64,000 bases of DNA from Methanogenium cariaci JCM 10550 (GTDB lineage: Archaea; Halobacteriota; Methanomicrobia; Methanomicrobiales; Methanomicrobiaceae): the NCBI RefSeq assembly GCF_001315945.1, contig NZ_BBBG01000002.1, positions 1-64,000 on the forward strand, written 5' to 3'. Under the pieces are notes generated by a model. The model worked only from the letters and a program-made list of their open reading frames with translations. It had not been told where the DNA came from and did not search any database. The position numbers and the translations under genes were made by a program. This document shows, in pieces, positions 44,210-55,037 of the stretch. Position 1 is the first letter of the stretch; each line of letters begins with the position of its first letter.

Positions 44210-44380
44210 GAATGTTTTAGTATATCCGGAGTAGTCAGATAATACCATCTTTTTCATTCTACAGCATCCAATTTTTACACATATGGGCAAAAATAGTATG
44301 AATTCGTAGTAAAAATAAAAAATTAGAATGATTTAGTAATACATATAAACAAAAACGTAATATTTTTCAAGTGGATTATC

Positions 44381-45034
44381 ATGCATATACCTGATGCTTT
44401 TCTACCACTCTGGCAAAGTTCCATCTACTGGATTGTGGCACTTGTCTTTATTGCCCTGGCACTCAAATGGGCAAAACATGAATTGTCTGAGGATAAAATC
44501 CCGCTTGTGGCGGTGCTCGCGGCAGGAATCTTTGCCATCCAGGCATTTAACCTGCCGGTAGCCATGGGCACGTCCGGCCATCTCGTCGGCGGCGCACTTG
44601 CAGCATCGTGCTCGGCTCACCGTATGCGGCCGTCTTCATCCTGACGCTGGTTCTCATAATACAGGGGGGGATCATCTTCGGGGGACGGCGGCATCACGAC
44701 CATGGGTGTCAACATCCTTAATATGGGTGTCATCGGTGGATTTGTCGGCTTCTACGGATACCAGACCCTGATCAAAGCCAACCTGAACCGCTATGCATCC
44801 GCTGGCGTTGCGGCATGGTTGGCCTGTTTCATCGCATCTCTGGCCGCAGCTGTTGAGATGGCCATCGCAGGCACGTTCTCGCTTGTGCCGGGCCTCATCG
44901 CGATGGGCACCTATCATGCGGCGATCGGTATCATTGAAGGTATCATCACTGCTGCTGCCATCTACTTCATCGCAATTGCACGCCCCCCCGATATGATAAC
45001 AGAGAGTAGCCCCCCCTCGGAGGCTGTAGCATGA
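44381..45034 (+). CDS. cbiM: Cobalt ECF transporter component CbiM
   Basis: This is the substrate-capture membrane subunit for Co2+ uptake toward cobalamin-type cofactors. The family N-terminus MHIPDAFLP with its metal-binding His is exact. Later motifs are [17 protein letters not shown], a segment ending [15 protein letters not shown], and [13 protein letters not shown] frame break near 44605 and G7 at 44665-44671 separate the two halves ([19 protein letters not shown] in the third frame). The stop overlaps cbiN as ATGA. An A+T-rich promoter block lies at 44290-44375, shared with the divergent RNase III-like gene. Confidence 0.92.
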
Positions 45035-45369
45035 GTATCTCCAATACCCATTTTCTCATCGGCGGTCTGGTGATCGCGATTCTCATCGGCGGTCTTGCGG
45101 TCTTCCTCGCATCCGGCGACCCGGACGGCCTGGAATCCACCGCTCTCTATGTCCAGGGTGAGAAGACTCTCACCGGTGCATCCCCCGAAGACGGCGACCC
45201 GGAAGCAGTCGGTGTCAGCGATGCCTTCGCATACGAAGCCCCCACTGCCGGACTACTCCACCGGTGAGGAAGGAGGAAAGGCAGGAGAAATCTTTGCGGT
45301 CTTTGCAGGCATCGCCATTGTCTTCGCACTGGCATTCGTCGCCACCCGTGTTGTCGCGAAAAAGAACTG
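45031..45369 (+). CDS. cbiN: Cobalt transporter accessory protein CbiN-like (PDGLE)
   Basis: Two membrane helices (LIGGLVIAILIGGLAVFLA and IFAVFAGIAIVFALAFVATR) flank an extracellular loop that begins with the PDGLE motif (SGDPDGLE). It is coupled to cbiM by ATGA. One frame change near 45240 joins YEAP to PDYSTGEEGG. It probably stabilises CbiM during metal entry. A gap of 177 bases with TATA-like sequence near 45490 separates it from cbiO. Confidence 0.85.
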
Positions 45370-45546
45370 AATATCCCGTACCAGGCACACATACCCACCA
45401 ATTACCCGTCCTCCTCGGGGGACAGGGGGACTTATATCCCCCCCATTCCCTGACATACCTATGAATGCGGGGCGCCTATTTTTTCACACACAATATGAAA
45501 ATTTTAATACCCATTCCCTGCAGAGACTTCTCTACGGTACATATTC

Positions 45547-46399
45547 ATGCACATCATTGAGACACGTGACCTCACCTACTCCTATCCGGGAGGAATCGAT
45601 GCCCTTCGGTCGGTCAGTATGCATATCCCCCGGCATGCACGTATCGCTGTTCTCGGATCGAACGGAGCGGGGGGGAAGAGCACTTTGTTCAGTCATTTCT
45701 GTGGAGTCCTCACACCGACCTCCGGGCAGGTGCTCGTGCACGGTGAGGCAGTGACAAAGAAAAATATCAGGGAGGTGCGAAAGACCGTGGGCATGGTGTT
45801 CCAGAACCCGGATGATCAGATCTTCTCTCCCACCGTGGAACAGGATGTGGCATTCGGCCCGGTTAACCTGGGCCTTGACGAGGAGACCGTGGCGCACCGT
45901 GTCGATGGAGCCCTCCGCCTGATGGATGCAGACCATCTGCGCCACCGCACCCCCCCCACAAGCTCTCGGGAGGGGGAAAAGAAACGGGTGGCCATCGCAG
46001 GTGTGCTTGCAATGGAGCCCCCCCAGGTGATCGTGCTTGATGAACCGTCCTCCGGTCTTGACCCCCCCCAGGGTGTCCGGGAACTCACCGGATTTCTCCG
46101 AACCCTCCCCCCCGACACCTATGGGATGACCGTCATCTTCTCCACCCATCAGGTCGACCTCGTCCCAGAGATTGCGGATTACGTCTATGTGATGCAGGAC
46201 GGCGTTATCGCAGGTGAAGGCACACCGGATGAGATATTCCTGCGTGAGGAACTACTCCGCGGGGCACGCCTGGACGTCCCCCCCATCTTGGCACGCCTCC
46301 TGCGATCTCTCCGACAGAACGGGGGTCAGGATTGATGCGGGTTCTTCCTATCATGAGGTGGAGGCCGAACTCCTCAGGCTGCTGGCGGACAAGGCATGA
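45547..46399 (+). CDS. cbiO: Cobalt ECF transporter ATPase CbiO
   Basis: This ATPase of about 284 residues has Walker A in GSNGAG(G)KSTLF, FQNPDDQIFSPTVEQDVAFGP as the Q-loop region typical of ECF ATPases, and Walker B VIVLDEPSSGLDP. The D/H-loop reads IFSTHQVDLVPEIADYVYVM. The G7 run 45669-45675 adds a Gly inside Walker A. Around 45950-45975 two errors compensate: the region should read HRTPHKLSGGEKKRVAIAG. The frame breaks again near 46320, and the corrected end DRTGVRIDAGSSYHEVEAEL reaches 46399. The stop overlaps cbiQ as ATGA. Confidence 0.92.
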
Positions 46400-47222
46400 T
46401 TGAGCATCTTGCCACCATCGAACGTGACGCACAGGCACCAGCCGTGTCCACCAGCTGGATGCACGGGTAAAGATCATCGTCACCTTTGCAGCCATCATCA
46501 CGATGGTGGCCATGCCCTATTCCACCGCGGTATACCCGCTCGCTCTCTGCTGGTTTGTTCTCTTTGCAGTATGGTGGAGTCTCTCCGGTCTCTCACCACG
46601 GGTCGTTCTCTGGCGCTACCTGATGACCCTGCCCTTCGGATTGTTCATCATCGTCTTTCAGATATTTTTTAAGAATCCGTATTATGAGGTATTCACCCCC
46701 CCGATAGTCACGTTCCCGCTCGGGATCACCATTTACGCCCAGTCGGTTGAATTTGCCATCATTCTTGCCCTGAAGTTCACGGCCTGTATCATCTGGGTGA
46801 TCCTGCTCTCGTCCACCACACCCATGGAAGACCTGCTGCAGGGGGCACGGCGTCTGGGATTTCCTTCGGTGATGGCACTCTCCCTCGGTATGATGATCCG
46901 CTACCTCTTCGTCTTTGCAGAGATGTATGCAGACATCAACAACGCCCTTGCCGTCCGTCACTTCAACGCCTTCTCACGGAACCTTCCCTACCGTTACCGG
47001 CTCGAAGTCCTTGCCTACACCATCGGGACCATGTTTTTGCGCAGTTATGAACAGGGCGAACGCACCTACACCGCGATGCTCTGTCGGGGGGGATACGGAA
47101 AGGATGCCTATGAACATCTGGAAAAGAAAACACTCACGGGGGGGAGAGACTACGGTCTCATGGCGTCAATGATCATGGTATTTATTGCAACGGCCGCCGG
47201 TGTTTTTCTCTTCTGGGCCTGA
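46396..47222 (+). CDS. cbiQ: Cobalt ECF transporter transmembrane protein CbiQ
   Basis: This is the scaffold subunit joining CbiO to CbiM. The start ATG 46396 overlaps cbiO. An early break near 46438 joins HLATIERDAQAPS to VHQLDARVKIIVTFAAI. The rest is intact: six helices with the coupling motifs TTPMEDLLQGARRLGFP and FLRSYEQGERTYTAMLCRGGYG, of which the second contains the conserved ERxxxAMxxRG. The length of about 270 is normal. Confidence 0.9.
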
Positions 47223-47325
47223 GTGCACCCGAGGGTATGGAGACAGGGGGGGCGCTGCAGCAGGAATCAGCGCTCCCACTTTTGTATATCTGAACCAAAG
47301 ACGAAACGAATAAAAAATAAATATT

Positions 47326-47805
47326 TTAGAGAACCGTTGCCTTTGTGATGACAACCTTCTCTACCGGGCGGTCGTTCTTGTCAATGCGGGAGAACGCGAT
47401 GGCATCAACGACATCCATACCCTCGACCACTTCACCAAAGACCGGGTGTTTGGATGGAGTCTGGCGGTCATCAAAGTCCAGGAACTTGTTGTTTACCAGG
47501 TTGATAAAGAACTGTGAGCCGCCGCTGTTTGGCTGGCCGGTGTTCGCCATCGAGATGGTGCCGCGGGTGTTTGAGCGTCCCTTGACAAACTCATCTTTGA
47601 TTGTATAGCCGGGCCCGCCTGTACCGGTACCCTTGGGACATCCGCCCTGGATCATGAAGTTGCGGATCACCCGGTGGAAGATAATTCCGTCATAGAATTT
47701 ATCCTCAACAAGTTTTTTGAAGTTTCCTGCAGTGATTGGCATATCATCGTAAAGTTCGATGGTGATGTCACCCTTGGTGGTTTCTAATTTTACTTTGGTT
47801 GGCAT
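47326..47805 (-). CDS. Cyclophilin-type peptidyl-prolyl isomerase
   Basis: This cytosolic PPIase of 160 residues contains FHRVIRNFMIQGGCPKGTGTGGPGY, MANTGQPNSGGSQFFI and the end of the fold HPVFGEVVEGMDVVDAI. The catalytic Arg in FHRVI is present. The start MPTKVKLETTKGDITIELY is preceded by a C8 run, and the open frame upstream is not coding. The gene is intact and contains no long G/C run. It stands alone between cbiQ and a small membrane protein. Confidence 0.95.
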   Translation of the reverse strand: MPTKVKLETTKGDITIELYDDMPITAGNFKKLVEDKFYDGIIFHRVIRNFMIQGGCPKGTGTGGPGYTIKDEFVKGRSNTRGTISMANTGQPNSGGSQFFINLVNNKFLDFDDRQTPSKHPVFGEVVEGMDVVDAIAFSRIDKNDRPVEKVVITKATVL

Positions 47806-47958
47806 AGGGGGGGGTTGCTCCTTTTCAATATGCAGGCACGGTTTCGCACCTGTATTCTCAGTCTTTTTCACCCCCCCGCAGATAAATAATCATAGGTTAT
47901 GCGGACCGGTCTCTCCACAACAGGCATAACCATCTGACCCCCCCTACTCTACCACAGG

Positions 47959-48375
47959 ATGAAGTGGTATATTCCCCCCCTGATCATCGTCGGCAGCTGT
48001 CTGCTTCTGTTTGCCGTATTCGGCGAACCCGGAACGCCGTCCCTTACCTACGAAACGACAACCACACTTGCAGAGACCGACCCTGTGAATCTCACCGTCA
48101 CCTACACCGTCAGCTTGATGGCAACCAACACTGGAACCACCACCGCAGATAATACGGTCATCTCTGTCTACCTGACAACACCCCCTGATGCCCCCCCCGA
48201 ATGGCAGCAGACAGACCTCATCTTCCCGGTCGGGCGTATTGCCGCAGGAGAAACAATAACACGCACAGATACTGCCAACCTCCGGGTGGGAAAAGAGACC
48301 TACGCCCTGCTTGTAAACGAAACACCCCCCCCGGAGACGACCGTTGTCGGCACCTATTCCGATGCCTTCTTCTGA
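47959..48375 (+). CDS. Small signal-anchored beta-sandwich protein
   Basis: The N-terminal helix (YIPPLIIVGSCLLLFAVFG) anchors or exports a domain of about 110 residues. That domain looks like a conserved-repeat/Ig-type fold (VNLTVTYTVSLMATNTGTTTADNTVISVYLT). No Cys or catalytic motif is present. The frame is intact despite four long C runs. It is probably an extracytoplasmic protein; function is unknown. Confidence 0.6.
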   Translation: MKWYIPPLIIVGSCLLLFAVFGEPGTPSLTYETTTTLAETDPVNLTVTYTVSLMATNTGTTTADNTVISVYLTTPPDAPPEWQQTDLIFPVGRIAAGETITRTDTANLRVGKETYALLVNETPPPETTVVGTYSDAFF

Positions 48376-48471
48376 AAACAGGATACGATCACATTTTTCG
48401 TCACTTCCGTACACCACATCCTGCTGGCCAGGGGAAAAGGAAATTCCAAATCTTCCGGATCTGACAAATAA

Positions 48472-50666
48472 TCAGGACTGGTCACCGGGCTCTTCCGGAT
48501 CCCAGTCATGGTGTTTGCGCAGGAATTCACGAACCTTCTCTGATTCCAGCCATCCCTGATCCAGCCGCCGAACCAGCTCGTTGATGCTGGAAATTTGTTC
48601 ATAGATCCTGTCGGCGTAGATACCCTCATCAAGTTCGGTATAACCGAGGATCACCATCAGGGGGGGATTTCTGATCTCATCGTTAAGTATGGCAAGGTGC
48701 TCCAGGTTCTGTTCTATCTGTTCAAGTGTCCCCCGTTGCTGTCTCCTGAGTTCAACAATACTGGTTACATCCTCCAGGAGGACACCTGCTTCATTCTCCT
48801 TTGCAGTAGGAAATGCAGTGATACGCAAGTCCCTACCCAGATTGTCTGAATGAAACTCCAGGGTTCGTGGGCATGGTTCTCGCGAACCCTCTGAAAGATC
48901 ATCTCTGCAATCTCTCCACCGCCGGGCACAACCACCTCAACCAGCCCATCGGCTGCGTTCTCCGGTTGAATCTCAGTTATCCTTGCAAACGCCGGGTTTA
49001 CGGTGAGGAACCGGATGTCCCCGCACTCCTCCATCCGAATGAGGGCAAACCCGGTATTCATACCAATGAAGAGGTCCCTGTACTGCCGTTCACTGGTTCG
49101 CAATGCCGTTGCTGCTGTTTCACGAGCAGTTACGTCAAGAGCGGTCACTACAATGCCGGTGAGAACTCTGGTGTCGTCCACTACCGGGCTTGCAATCACC
49201 TCGTTGACCCGACCGTCGGCTGTCATAACCGTCCCCTGCACAGGATGCTGCCTCTCCAGAGCATCCGGTATCGGGCAGCCGTCACAGACACGCGGCTCGC
49301 CATGAGCTACCACATAACAGGGACACCCTGCAGGCCCCCCTTCTGTTACAGCAGTGATCTTTCTGCCCGCCGCGTTCGCCCAGATGATGGTGTAATCGGT
49401 ATCAAGGAAGAAGACCGCTTCGGTGACCGCATTTAAAATCAGGGTTTTTTCCGCCTCGGATGCCATAAGTTCCCGGTTTTTCTGATTAATTTCGGTGATC
49501 TTCTCTTTCAGTTCTTTGACAAGGATGGTCGTGCCATCGGCAATGCGGGAGAATTCAGGAATTCGTGCCTGTCGAATTGTATGGTCAAGATCCCCAGAGG
49601 CGATGATATCGATGTCGTCAACAATTTCAGTGACCGGTCGGACAACACGACGGGATATCAGAATGCCCAGAAGGGCGGCAACGCCAAGCGCGAGAAGCAG
49701 GTTGGCACTGTGCGTGACGAGCGCCTGAAAGGCAGCCGCATCCCGTGCCGCTGTGGTATAGGTCACCACTGCATAGAAGTCCAGGAGCGAATTGATGGGT
49801 GAGGTGGTATCATCAATATCAACGATGATATGGCGTGTTTCGGTCTGGGTGTCCGGGTCAGAAATGCTCACCGGTTCACCGGTCTCCCGTAGCTGGTGCA
49901 GAACAGCAATGGTGGCAGCATCCATGCCGTTCTCCCCCCCGACTTCGCTCACACCAAAGGGGGGGTCAAACGCTGAACTGTAGAAACGGATATCCATCAC
50001 TATCGGGTTGGTCTCAGTGACATCAGAGATCACTTCGCCGTAGGTGAAGATGCGTTGATCATCCGGCAGGCTCTCCATGTTCAGACTCATCTCAAGGACA
50101 TACCGGTGATCAGGGGTGGCAGGTAGGCAAACTTCCGCAGTTTCTCGGTATGGTCCACTCCGTTGCCACTCCTGTCCGGGACGAATACATCACCCTGTCG
50201 TACTTTGGTGAACTCCTCAAAAAATATCGGGTACGTGCTGAAATCAATTCCTATATCCGGCGTATAGGTGGCATATTCAATCACACCGTCCGCATTGATG
50301 ATATAAAGGTCCACCTCTGCTGCCGTAAATTCTTCCAGTTCCTCCTTCAAAAGGGAGAGATTGATTGTGGATGGGTCACCCCCCCCGGATGCCACATATG
50401 CAACCCGAAACTGCTTTAGACCAGTTTCAAGCTGGCTGTTAAACGTCGCCTCATAAATTCGTTTACCCCGGTCAATAAGATTTGAAGAAGCGATAAGCTG
50501 CTTTTCAGCCGCCTGCTGGTCTTCATAAAATGTATGTTCAATGTTCTCGATGGTGGCAGTATAGGAAAATACGCAGGAGATAGCAATAGCAACAGCCAGC
50601 GCTGCAACGATTGTCAGTGACAGTATTCTAAAGAATGAATGACGGCTCTTCAGGCTATTCCCCCAC
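48472..50666 (-). CDS. Cache-HAMP-PAS-PAS sensor ending in a kinase-less H-box-like helix
   Basis: The probable GTG start at 50666 requires one base less in a G5 run. Helix 1 is FRILSLTIVAALAVAIAIS. An extracellular Cache-like region follows, with KFAYLPTPDHRY, a motif shared with the sensor at 51750. Helix 2 is ANLLLALGVAALLGILI, then a HAMP linker, a PAS with a Cys cluster (CPCYV...CDGCP), and a second PAS. The C-terminus has LNDEIRNPLMVILGYTEL, an H-box-like helix with Asn for His. No ATPase domain follows before the stop. Breaks lie near 50388, near 50100-50160 and near 48835. It may signal through a partner kinase. Confidence 0.7.
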
Positions 50667-50931
50667 CTTATATCTCTATTTATTATAAAAGAGATGATAG
50701 CCGTTCTGGTTTATAAATCCATTTTGAAGTTATTTTGCGATTCAACAATATATTCCAGCAATTGTAATCCAATCTGATTAATTTAATATAGTATACTTAA
50801 CTCTAATGCTGTCCACACTACGCGCGATCGAAGACAGAAGAACCGGAAGGGGCCGTATCAATATTCTCTTGATCTATCTGGAACAGGCACAGGTTTTTGC
50901 CCCACGGGCACCTTTTTTTATCAGAATTTTT

Positions 50932-51708
50932 ATGGACATTCTGCTTGCAATCGATATCATGGGAGAATTTGTCGTCCAGGGGGGGCAGTCCGGAAACCGG
51001 GAGAGCTACCGACCTCTTGACTGGGGGGGGTTGGTCCCGGATGCCGCACCTGCCGCATACACCGCGGCAATGAAACCCCTCTATGGCTATGTTGCCGATC
51101 TGGACGCTATTGAACAGACCGGCCACGACAATGAAGAAAACGTCCGGGACTGCTGTCGCATCCTCAAAAAAAGCTATGTCAACCGCGGTCACCGGGCGTA
51201 TACGGTGAGTGAGGAAGACCGCCAGGCAGGCGTCTTTCCCGTCATCTCAACCGAGACCGGTGGACGAGATCTCACAGCATATCACGGCGGTGCCCTCACC
51301 GTTGATCTAAAGGCGGACCGCATCTATCCGACCGGTGAATCACCTGCGGCGTTCCTGAAAATCGCCAATACCTGGGACTATGATGTCTGCATTGTGATCA
51401 ATCTCGGTTCGGTGGGAACTGAACGGGGGCTGCCCACCTATCTCGCTGATATGCGCTCTGCCTATGAAGGCACCCTCTTCTACGGTGGCGGACTTGCATC
51501 CGATGCCGATTGTGCACGAGTGTCCGAAGAAGACTATGACGGGGGGGCACTGGTCACCACCGCAGTTCACCATGGAGCCATCCCCCCCCTGGATACCCTG
51601 CAACGGGTAATTACCCATAAAATTCTCAATTATTCGCAGGGGGGGAAAGAAATGCGAACATATATAGTGATAATTAGGAATGACCAATTCAGCACATTAA
51701 TGTTTTGA
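50932..51708 (+). CDS. HisA/HisF-like TIM-barrel protein
   Basis: The start is MDILLAIDIMGEFVV at 50932, and earlier codons are leader. The protein has the HisA-type phosphate and barrel motifs LAIDIMG..GQSGNRESY, YGYVADLDAIE, LFYGGGLASDAD and GALVTTAVHHGA. The methanogen group of HisA-like proteins outside the his operon shares this pattern, and their substrate is not established. The end is uncertain: the G7 run at 51641-51647 decides whether it stops at 51708 or earlier. It is transcribed toward the sensor kinase at 51750. Confidence 0.75.
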   Translation: MDILLAIDIMGEFVVQGGQSGNRESYRPLDWGGLVPDAAPAAYTAAMKPLYGYVADLDAIEQTGHDNEENVRDCCRILKKSYVNRGHRAYTVSEEDRQAGVFPVISTETGGRDLTAYHGGALTVDLKADRIYPTGESPAAFLKIANTWDYDVCIVINLGSVGTERGLPTYLADMRSAYEGTLFYGGGLASDADCARVSEEDYDGGALVTTAVHHGAIPPLDTLQRVITHKILNYSQGGKEMRTYIVIIRNDQFSTLMF

Positions 51709-51749
51709 CACAAAGATAAAGATATTAATAGTATGTCCAAGGAGGGCGA

Positions 51750-53675
51750 ATGAACAAGAATTCAGCAAGAAACTACCTGAACTTCTCCATCGGGACGAAA
51801 ATTCTGCTGGTCTTTTTCTTTATCTTTACCCTTCTTGTCTGCACCTGTTCATACCACGGATTTGTCACAGAAACGGATCGTATCATCACAGCATATTCCG
51901 AGAATATCGAACAGAGTGAGACAGCGATCGCGACGGCGGTCACTCTGGTCGCCCGTGGAACGATGGCTCTCAGTTCCATCTATGACCCAGCCATAAGCGA
52001 TGCACTGGACCAGATGGAAATAGACTACACAGCAGCAGCAGGAGAGCCGGAAAACATGGACCTGTCGCTTCTTCAGGCCACCGTTCAAAAGGACTTTCCC
52101 GATGAGGTAGAACTCTACATCATTGACGAACATAATGTGATCATTGAGACGACCGATATAGTCCACCAGGGTGGAGACTTCTCACCGTATCCTGCCATAT
52201 CAGAACGCCTTACTGCTATCCGCGAAGGAACCGCATATGTGGGAGATCCCTGGGAACAGAGTGTGCTTGACCCCGGCATGGTCCGCAAGTACGCCTACCT
52301 CCCGACACCGGATCACCGGTATATTCTGGAGATTGGCCTTTTTAATAAACAATTGGCCGATCCGGGCAGCCTTTACTTCTCGTTTGGGGATGTCACCGAC
52401 GATCTGAAAGCAGTTGACCATACCATTGAATCGATTCTCCTCATTGACACAAACGGGGGGGTTGTTGTGGAGAGAAGCCCGGAAGAACTCGATGCCTGGT
52501 ATACCCACCACCCCCCCTATCTTTCTGCAGATGAGATTTCCAGGATGACAGCACAGGTGCTCAGAACCGGGGGGGTCAGCACTGAGAAGGTCTTTCCGGA
52601 TCAGGAACGACTGGTTCATATCTTCCTCATCGTCTACGCAGCAGTGGTGGTTTACTCCACAGAAGCTCTCACTGCCTCACTTGCAGACACCCTCTCGCGG
52701 TATGCGCTGATCCTCATCTGCGGGCTGATCTTTGCTGCAGGGGGGGTGGCATACATCGTCGCCTATACACTGGGCCGCCCGGTGAGAATGATTGCAGAGG
52801 ACGTCGACGAGATTGCCCAAGGCAATCTTGCACATGAAATCCGCCGCACGCATGGCTATGAACTCAGGCGACTGGAAGATTCCATACGTATTCTCGTCCA
52901 GCGGCTGGGGGAAGATATCTCCGAGATAGCGGCACAGAGCAGAGCCCTTGACACAGAACTGGAAGAGAAGACTGAGGTGGAAAAACGTCTTCGGGATGTG
53001 AACCGAAAATACTCCCTCCTGTCCACCATCACACGCCATGACATCCTCAACCAGCTTGCGGTCCTAGGTATGTACTTCGACCTCCTGGAGGAGCTCACGG
53101 ACCAATGCCCCCCCGAACTCTCAGACCATATTCAGAAGATGGAGCAAACCCTGAAAAAGATTGAGGATCAACTCACCTTTGCTCGTGATTATGAGTCAAT
53201 GGGTCTCGAAGCGCCACAGTTCCAGTCCCTCACCGATGTGGTGAAGAGGGCCATGACCGCCATCCATGCCCCCCCATATCTGCGGTTTACTGTGGAGACA
53301 GGCAGGGCAGAGATCCATGCCGACCCGATGCTTGAGAAGGTCTTCTACAATCTCTTTGAAAATGCAATTCGCCATGGTGGCGGCCATCTCTCAGAAATCA
53401 AGATCTCTTTTGCCGGCACATTCCGGGAGACCGGACATATTACCGTCAACGATAACGGGGGGGACGGAGTTGCCACAGCAAAGAAGGAGAAGATATTCCA
53501 ACGGGGGGGATATGGATCAAATACCGGATACGGACTCTTTCTGGTAGCAGAGATCCTCGCCATCACCGGTATCACCATCCGTGAATGTGGAAGGGAGGGG
53601 GGGAAAGGGGGGGCCCGCTTTGAGATGGATGTGCCACCCGTTTCCTGGCGAATCTCCCCCCCGGAAGATAACTGA
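51750..53675 (+). CDS. Cache-HAMP sensor histidine kinase
   Basis: GGAGG five bases before ATG 51750 fixes the start. Helix 1 (TKILLVFFFIFTLLVCTC) and helix 2 (YALILICGLIFAAGGVAYIV) flank a Cache-like sensor with VRKYAYLPTPDHRY. A HAMP region (RPVRMIAEDVDEIAQGN) leads to the H-box TRHDILNQL. The ATPase has N-box YNLFENAIRHGG, G1 NDNGGDGV and G2 GYGLFLVAEI. All 641 codons are in one frame although eleven G/C runs of seven occur, each adding a Pro or Gly relative to the usual motifs. No response regulator is adjacent on this strand. Confidence 0.92.
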   Translation: MNKNSARNYLNFSIGTKILLVFFFIFTLLVCTCSYHGFVTETDRIITAYSENIEQSETAIATAVTLVARGTMALSSIYDPAISDALDQMEIDYTAAAGEPENMDLSLLQATVQKDFPDEVELYIIDEHNVIIETTDIVHQGGDFSPYPAISERLTAIREGTAYVGDPWEQSVLDPGMVRKYAYLPTPDHRYILEIGLFNKQLADPGSLYFSFGDVTDDLKAVDHTIESILLIDTNGGVVVERSPEELDAWYTHHPPYLSADEISRMTAQVLRTGGVSTEKVFPDQERLVHIFLIVYAAVVVYSTEALTASLADTLSRYALILICGLIFAAGGVAYIVAYTLGRPVRMIAEDVDEIAQGNLAHEIRRTHGYELRRLEDSIRILVQRLGEDISEIAAQSRALDTELEEKTEVEKRLRDVNRKYSLLSTITRHDILNQLAVLGMYFDLLEELTDQCPPELSDHIQKMEQTLKKIEDQLTFARDYESMGLEAPQFQSLTDVVKRAMTAIHAPPYLRFTVETGRAEIHADPMLEKVFYNLFENAIRHGGGHLSEIKISFAGTFRETGHITVNDNGGDGVATAKKEKIFQRGGYGSNTGYGLFLVAEILAITGITIRECGREGGKGGARFEMDVPPVSWRISPPEDN

Positions 53676-53892
53676 ATTAAGACCGGAACAACATTTTTAC
53701 TCGAAAACAGTCTCCCATATAAACAGGGGGGGGTCTGAGAAAGAGAAGGGATAACCGGGATCGAGTTCTGTCTGTCCCGGGGATACCAACCCCCCCGGGG
53801 ATGAGCCCTTGCCGGTATCTCTCACCAAGTGCTATATGGCACAGGATCTCCACAGATCCCTGGGAAAATTATTCAGAAATTCCTGAAGATCA

Positions 53893-54791
53893 TCAAACAG
53901 ATACCTCCTTTAGTTTCGTGACATCTGTATGGGAAGCAACCGATCGGCTACTCCCGGGAATGTGGCCGACGGTCAGGTAAATATTACGCACCTCTCCGGA
54001 CTTACCCACAAACCGGAACTCATTGTATTCCGGCACACTCTCCGGTCAAGTCTTCGTGCCCGGTAATACTCCTCCATGAGGGAACGGTCATCCGGGTGCA
54101 CAAAATTGGACCACCGCATACGGCCCTCCATCTCAGCCCGGGTAAACCCGGTGAGTTCAGCGAACGCGGTATTTACCAACGATATGGTCATATCTTCCTC
54201 AAAAATCGCCGTCGGAGATCGCGTATGTGCAAATATCGCCTCATAGGTCTGCTCGGATTCCCGGAGGGCCTCCTGCATCGCATCCATGTTCTCTTCGCGA
54301 ATGTTGAGTTCCTCGGAATAGACTGCCAGCTCATCAGATGACGACTGAAGTTTATCGTAGGTGCTGCGGAGAACTTTTTCTGTACGGCAGCGTGAGACGA
54401 CATGACGGATCTTATGCACCAGATCGACAAACTGAAGTTCCGGAACTTTTGCTTTCTCCACATAGTAGTCGACTCCGTTATTGAGTGCCTCGATGACAAC
54501 CTCCTCGCGGCCTTCCCCAGTGAAGATCAGGAACGGCAGGTTTCCGTATGTCCTGCGGATGTACTTGAGAAAGAGGATTCCATCCATTCCCGGCATCTGA
54601 TAATCAGAGACAATGACATCATACTCACCCCCCCTTGCAAGCAACCGAATTGCACCCTCCGGATTATCGGCTGTCGTAACACAGATGCCCTCCTCCTGTT
54701 CCAGATATATCTTTCCGATCTCCAGCAGCGTCGGTTCATCGTCAACATAGAGAACCGATATGGGAGAGTCCAATACCTGCGGAAATTCCAT
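53893..54791 (-). CDS. Response regulator with PAS output domain
   Basis: A receiver domain at residues 10-125 has the acidic pair in VLYVDDEP, the phosphoacceptor Asp in IVSDYQMPGMDG, and the switch Thr in LIFTGEG. A coiled linker joins it to a PAS domain (YEAIFAHTRSPTAIFEEDM...LTGFTRAEM). The frame is lost near 54040. The corrected end is EYNEFRFVGKSGEVRNIYLTV, stopping at 53893. There is no DNA-binding or enzymatic output, so it may relay to a separate kinase such as those nearby. Confidence 0.82.
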
Positions 54792-55037
54792 ACCAAGGAG
54801 ATACTACCGAAACCAATATAATAATATCTTTTCTTACCCGATGATCCATATATAATGATATGTCAAGTAACACACCTAACATATATACTATATCTGAAGA
54901 AAAGAGGAGTTTCCACAGAGAGTCCCGGATGTACGTTACCGCAATATGAGTATGATACCTGCATCCCTATTGTCAAAATTTCCACGCCGATCACTCCATT
55001 ACACCAGTATTTTTCGTATAACAGATACAACCGATTC

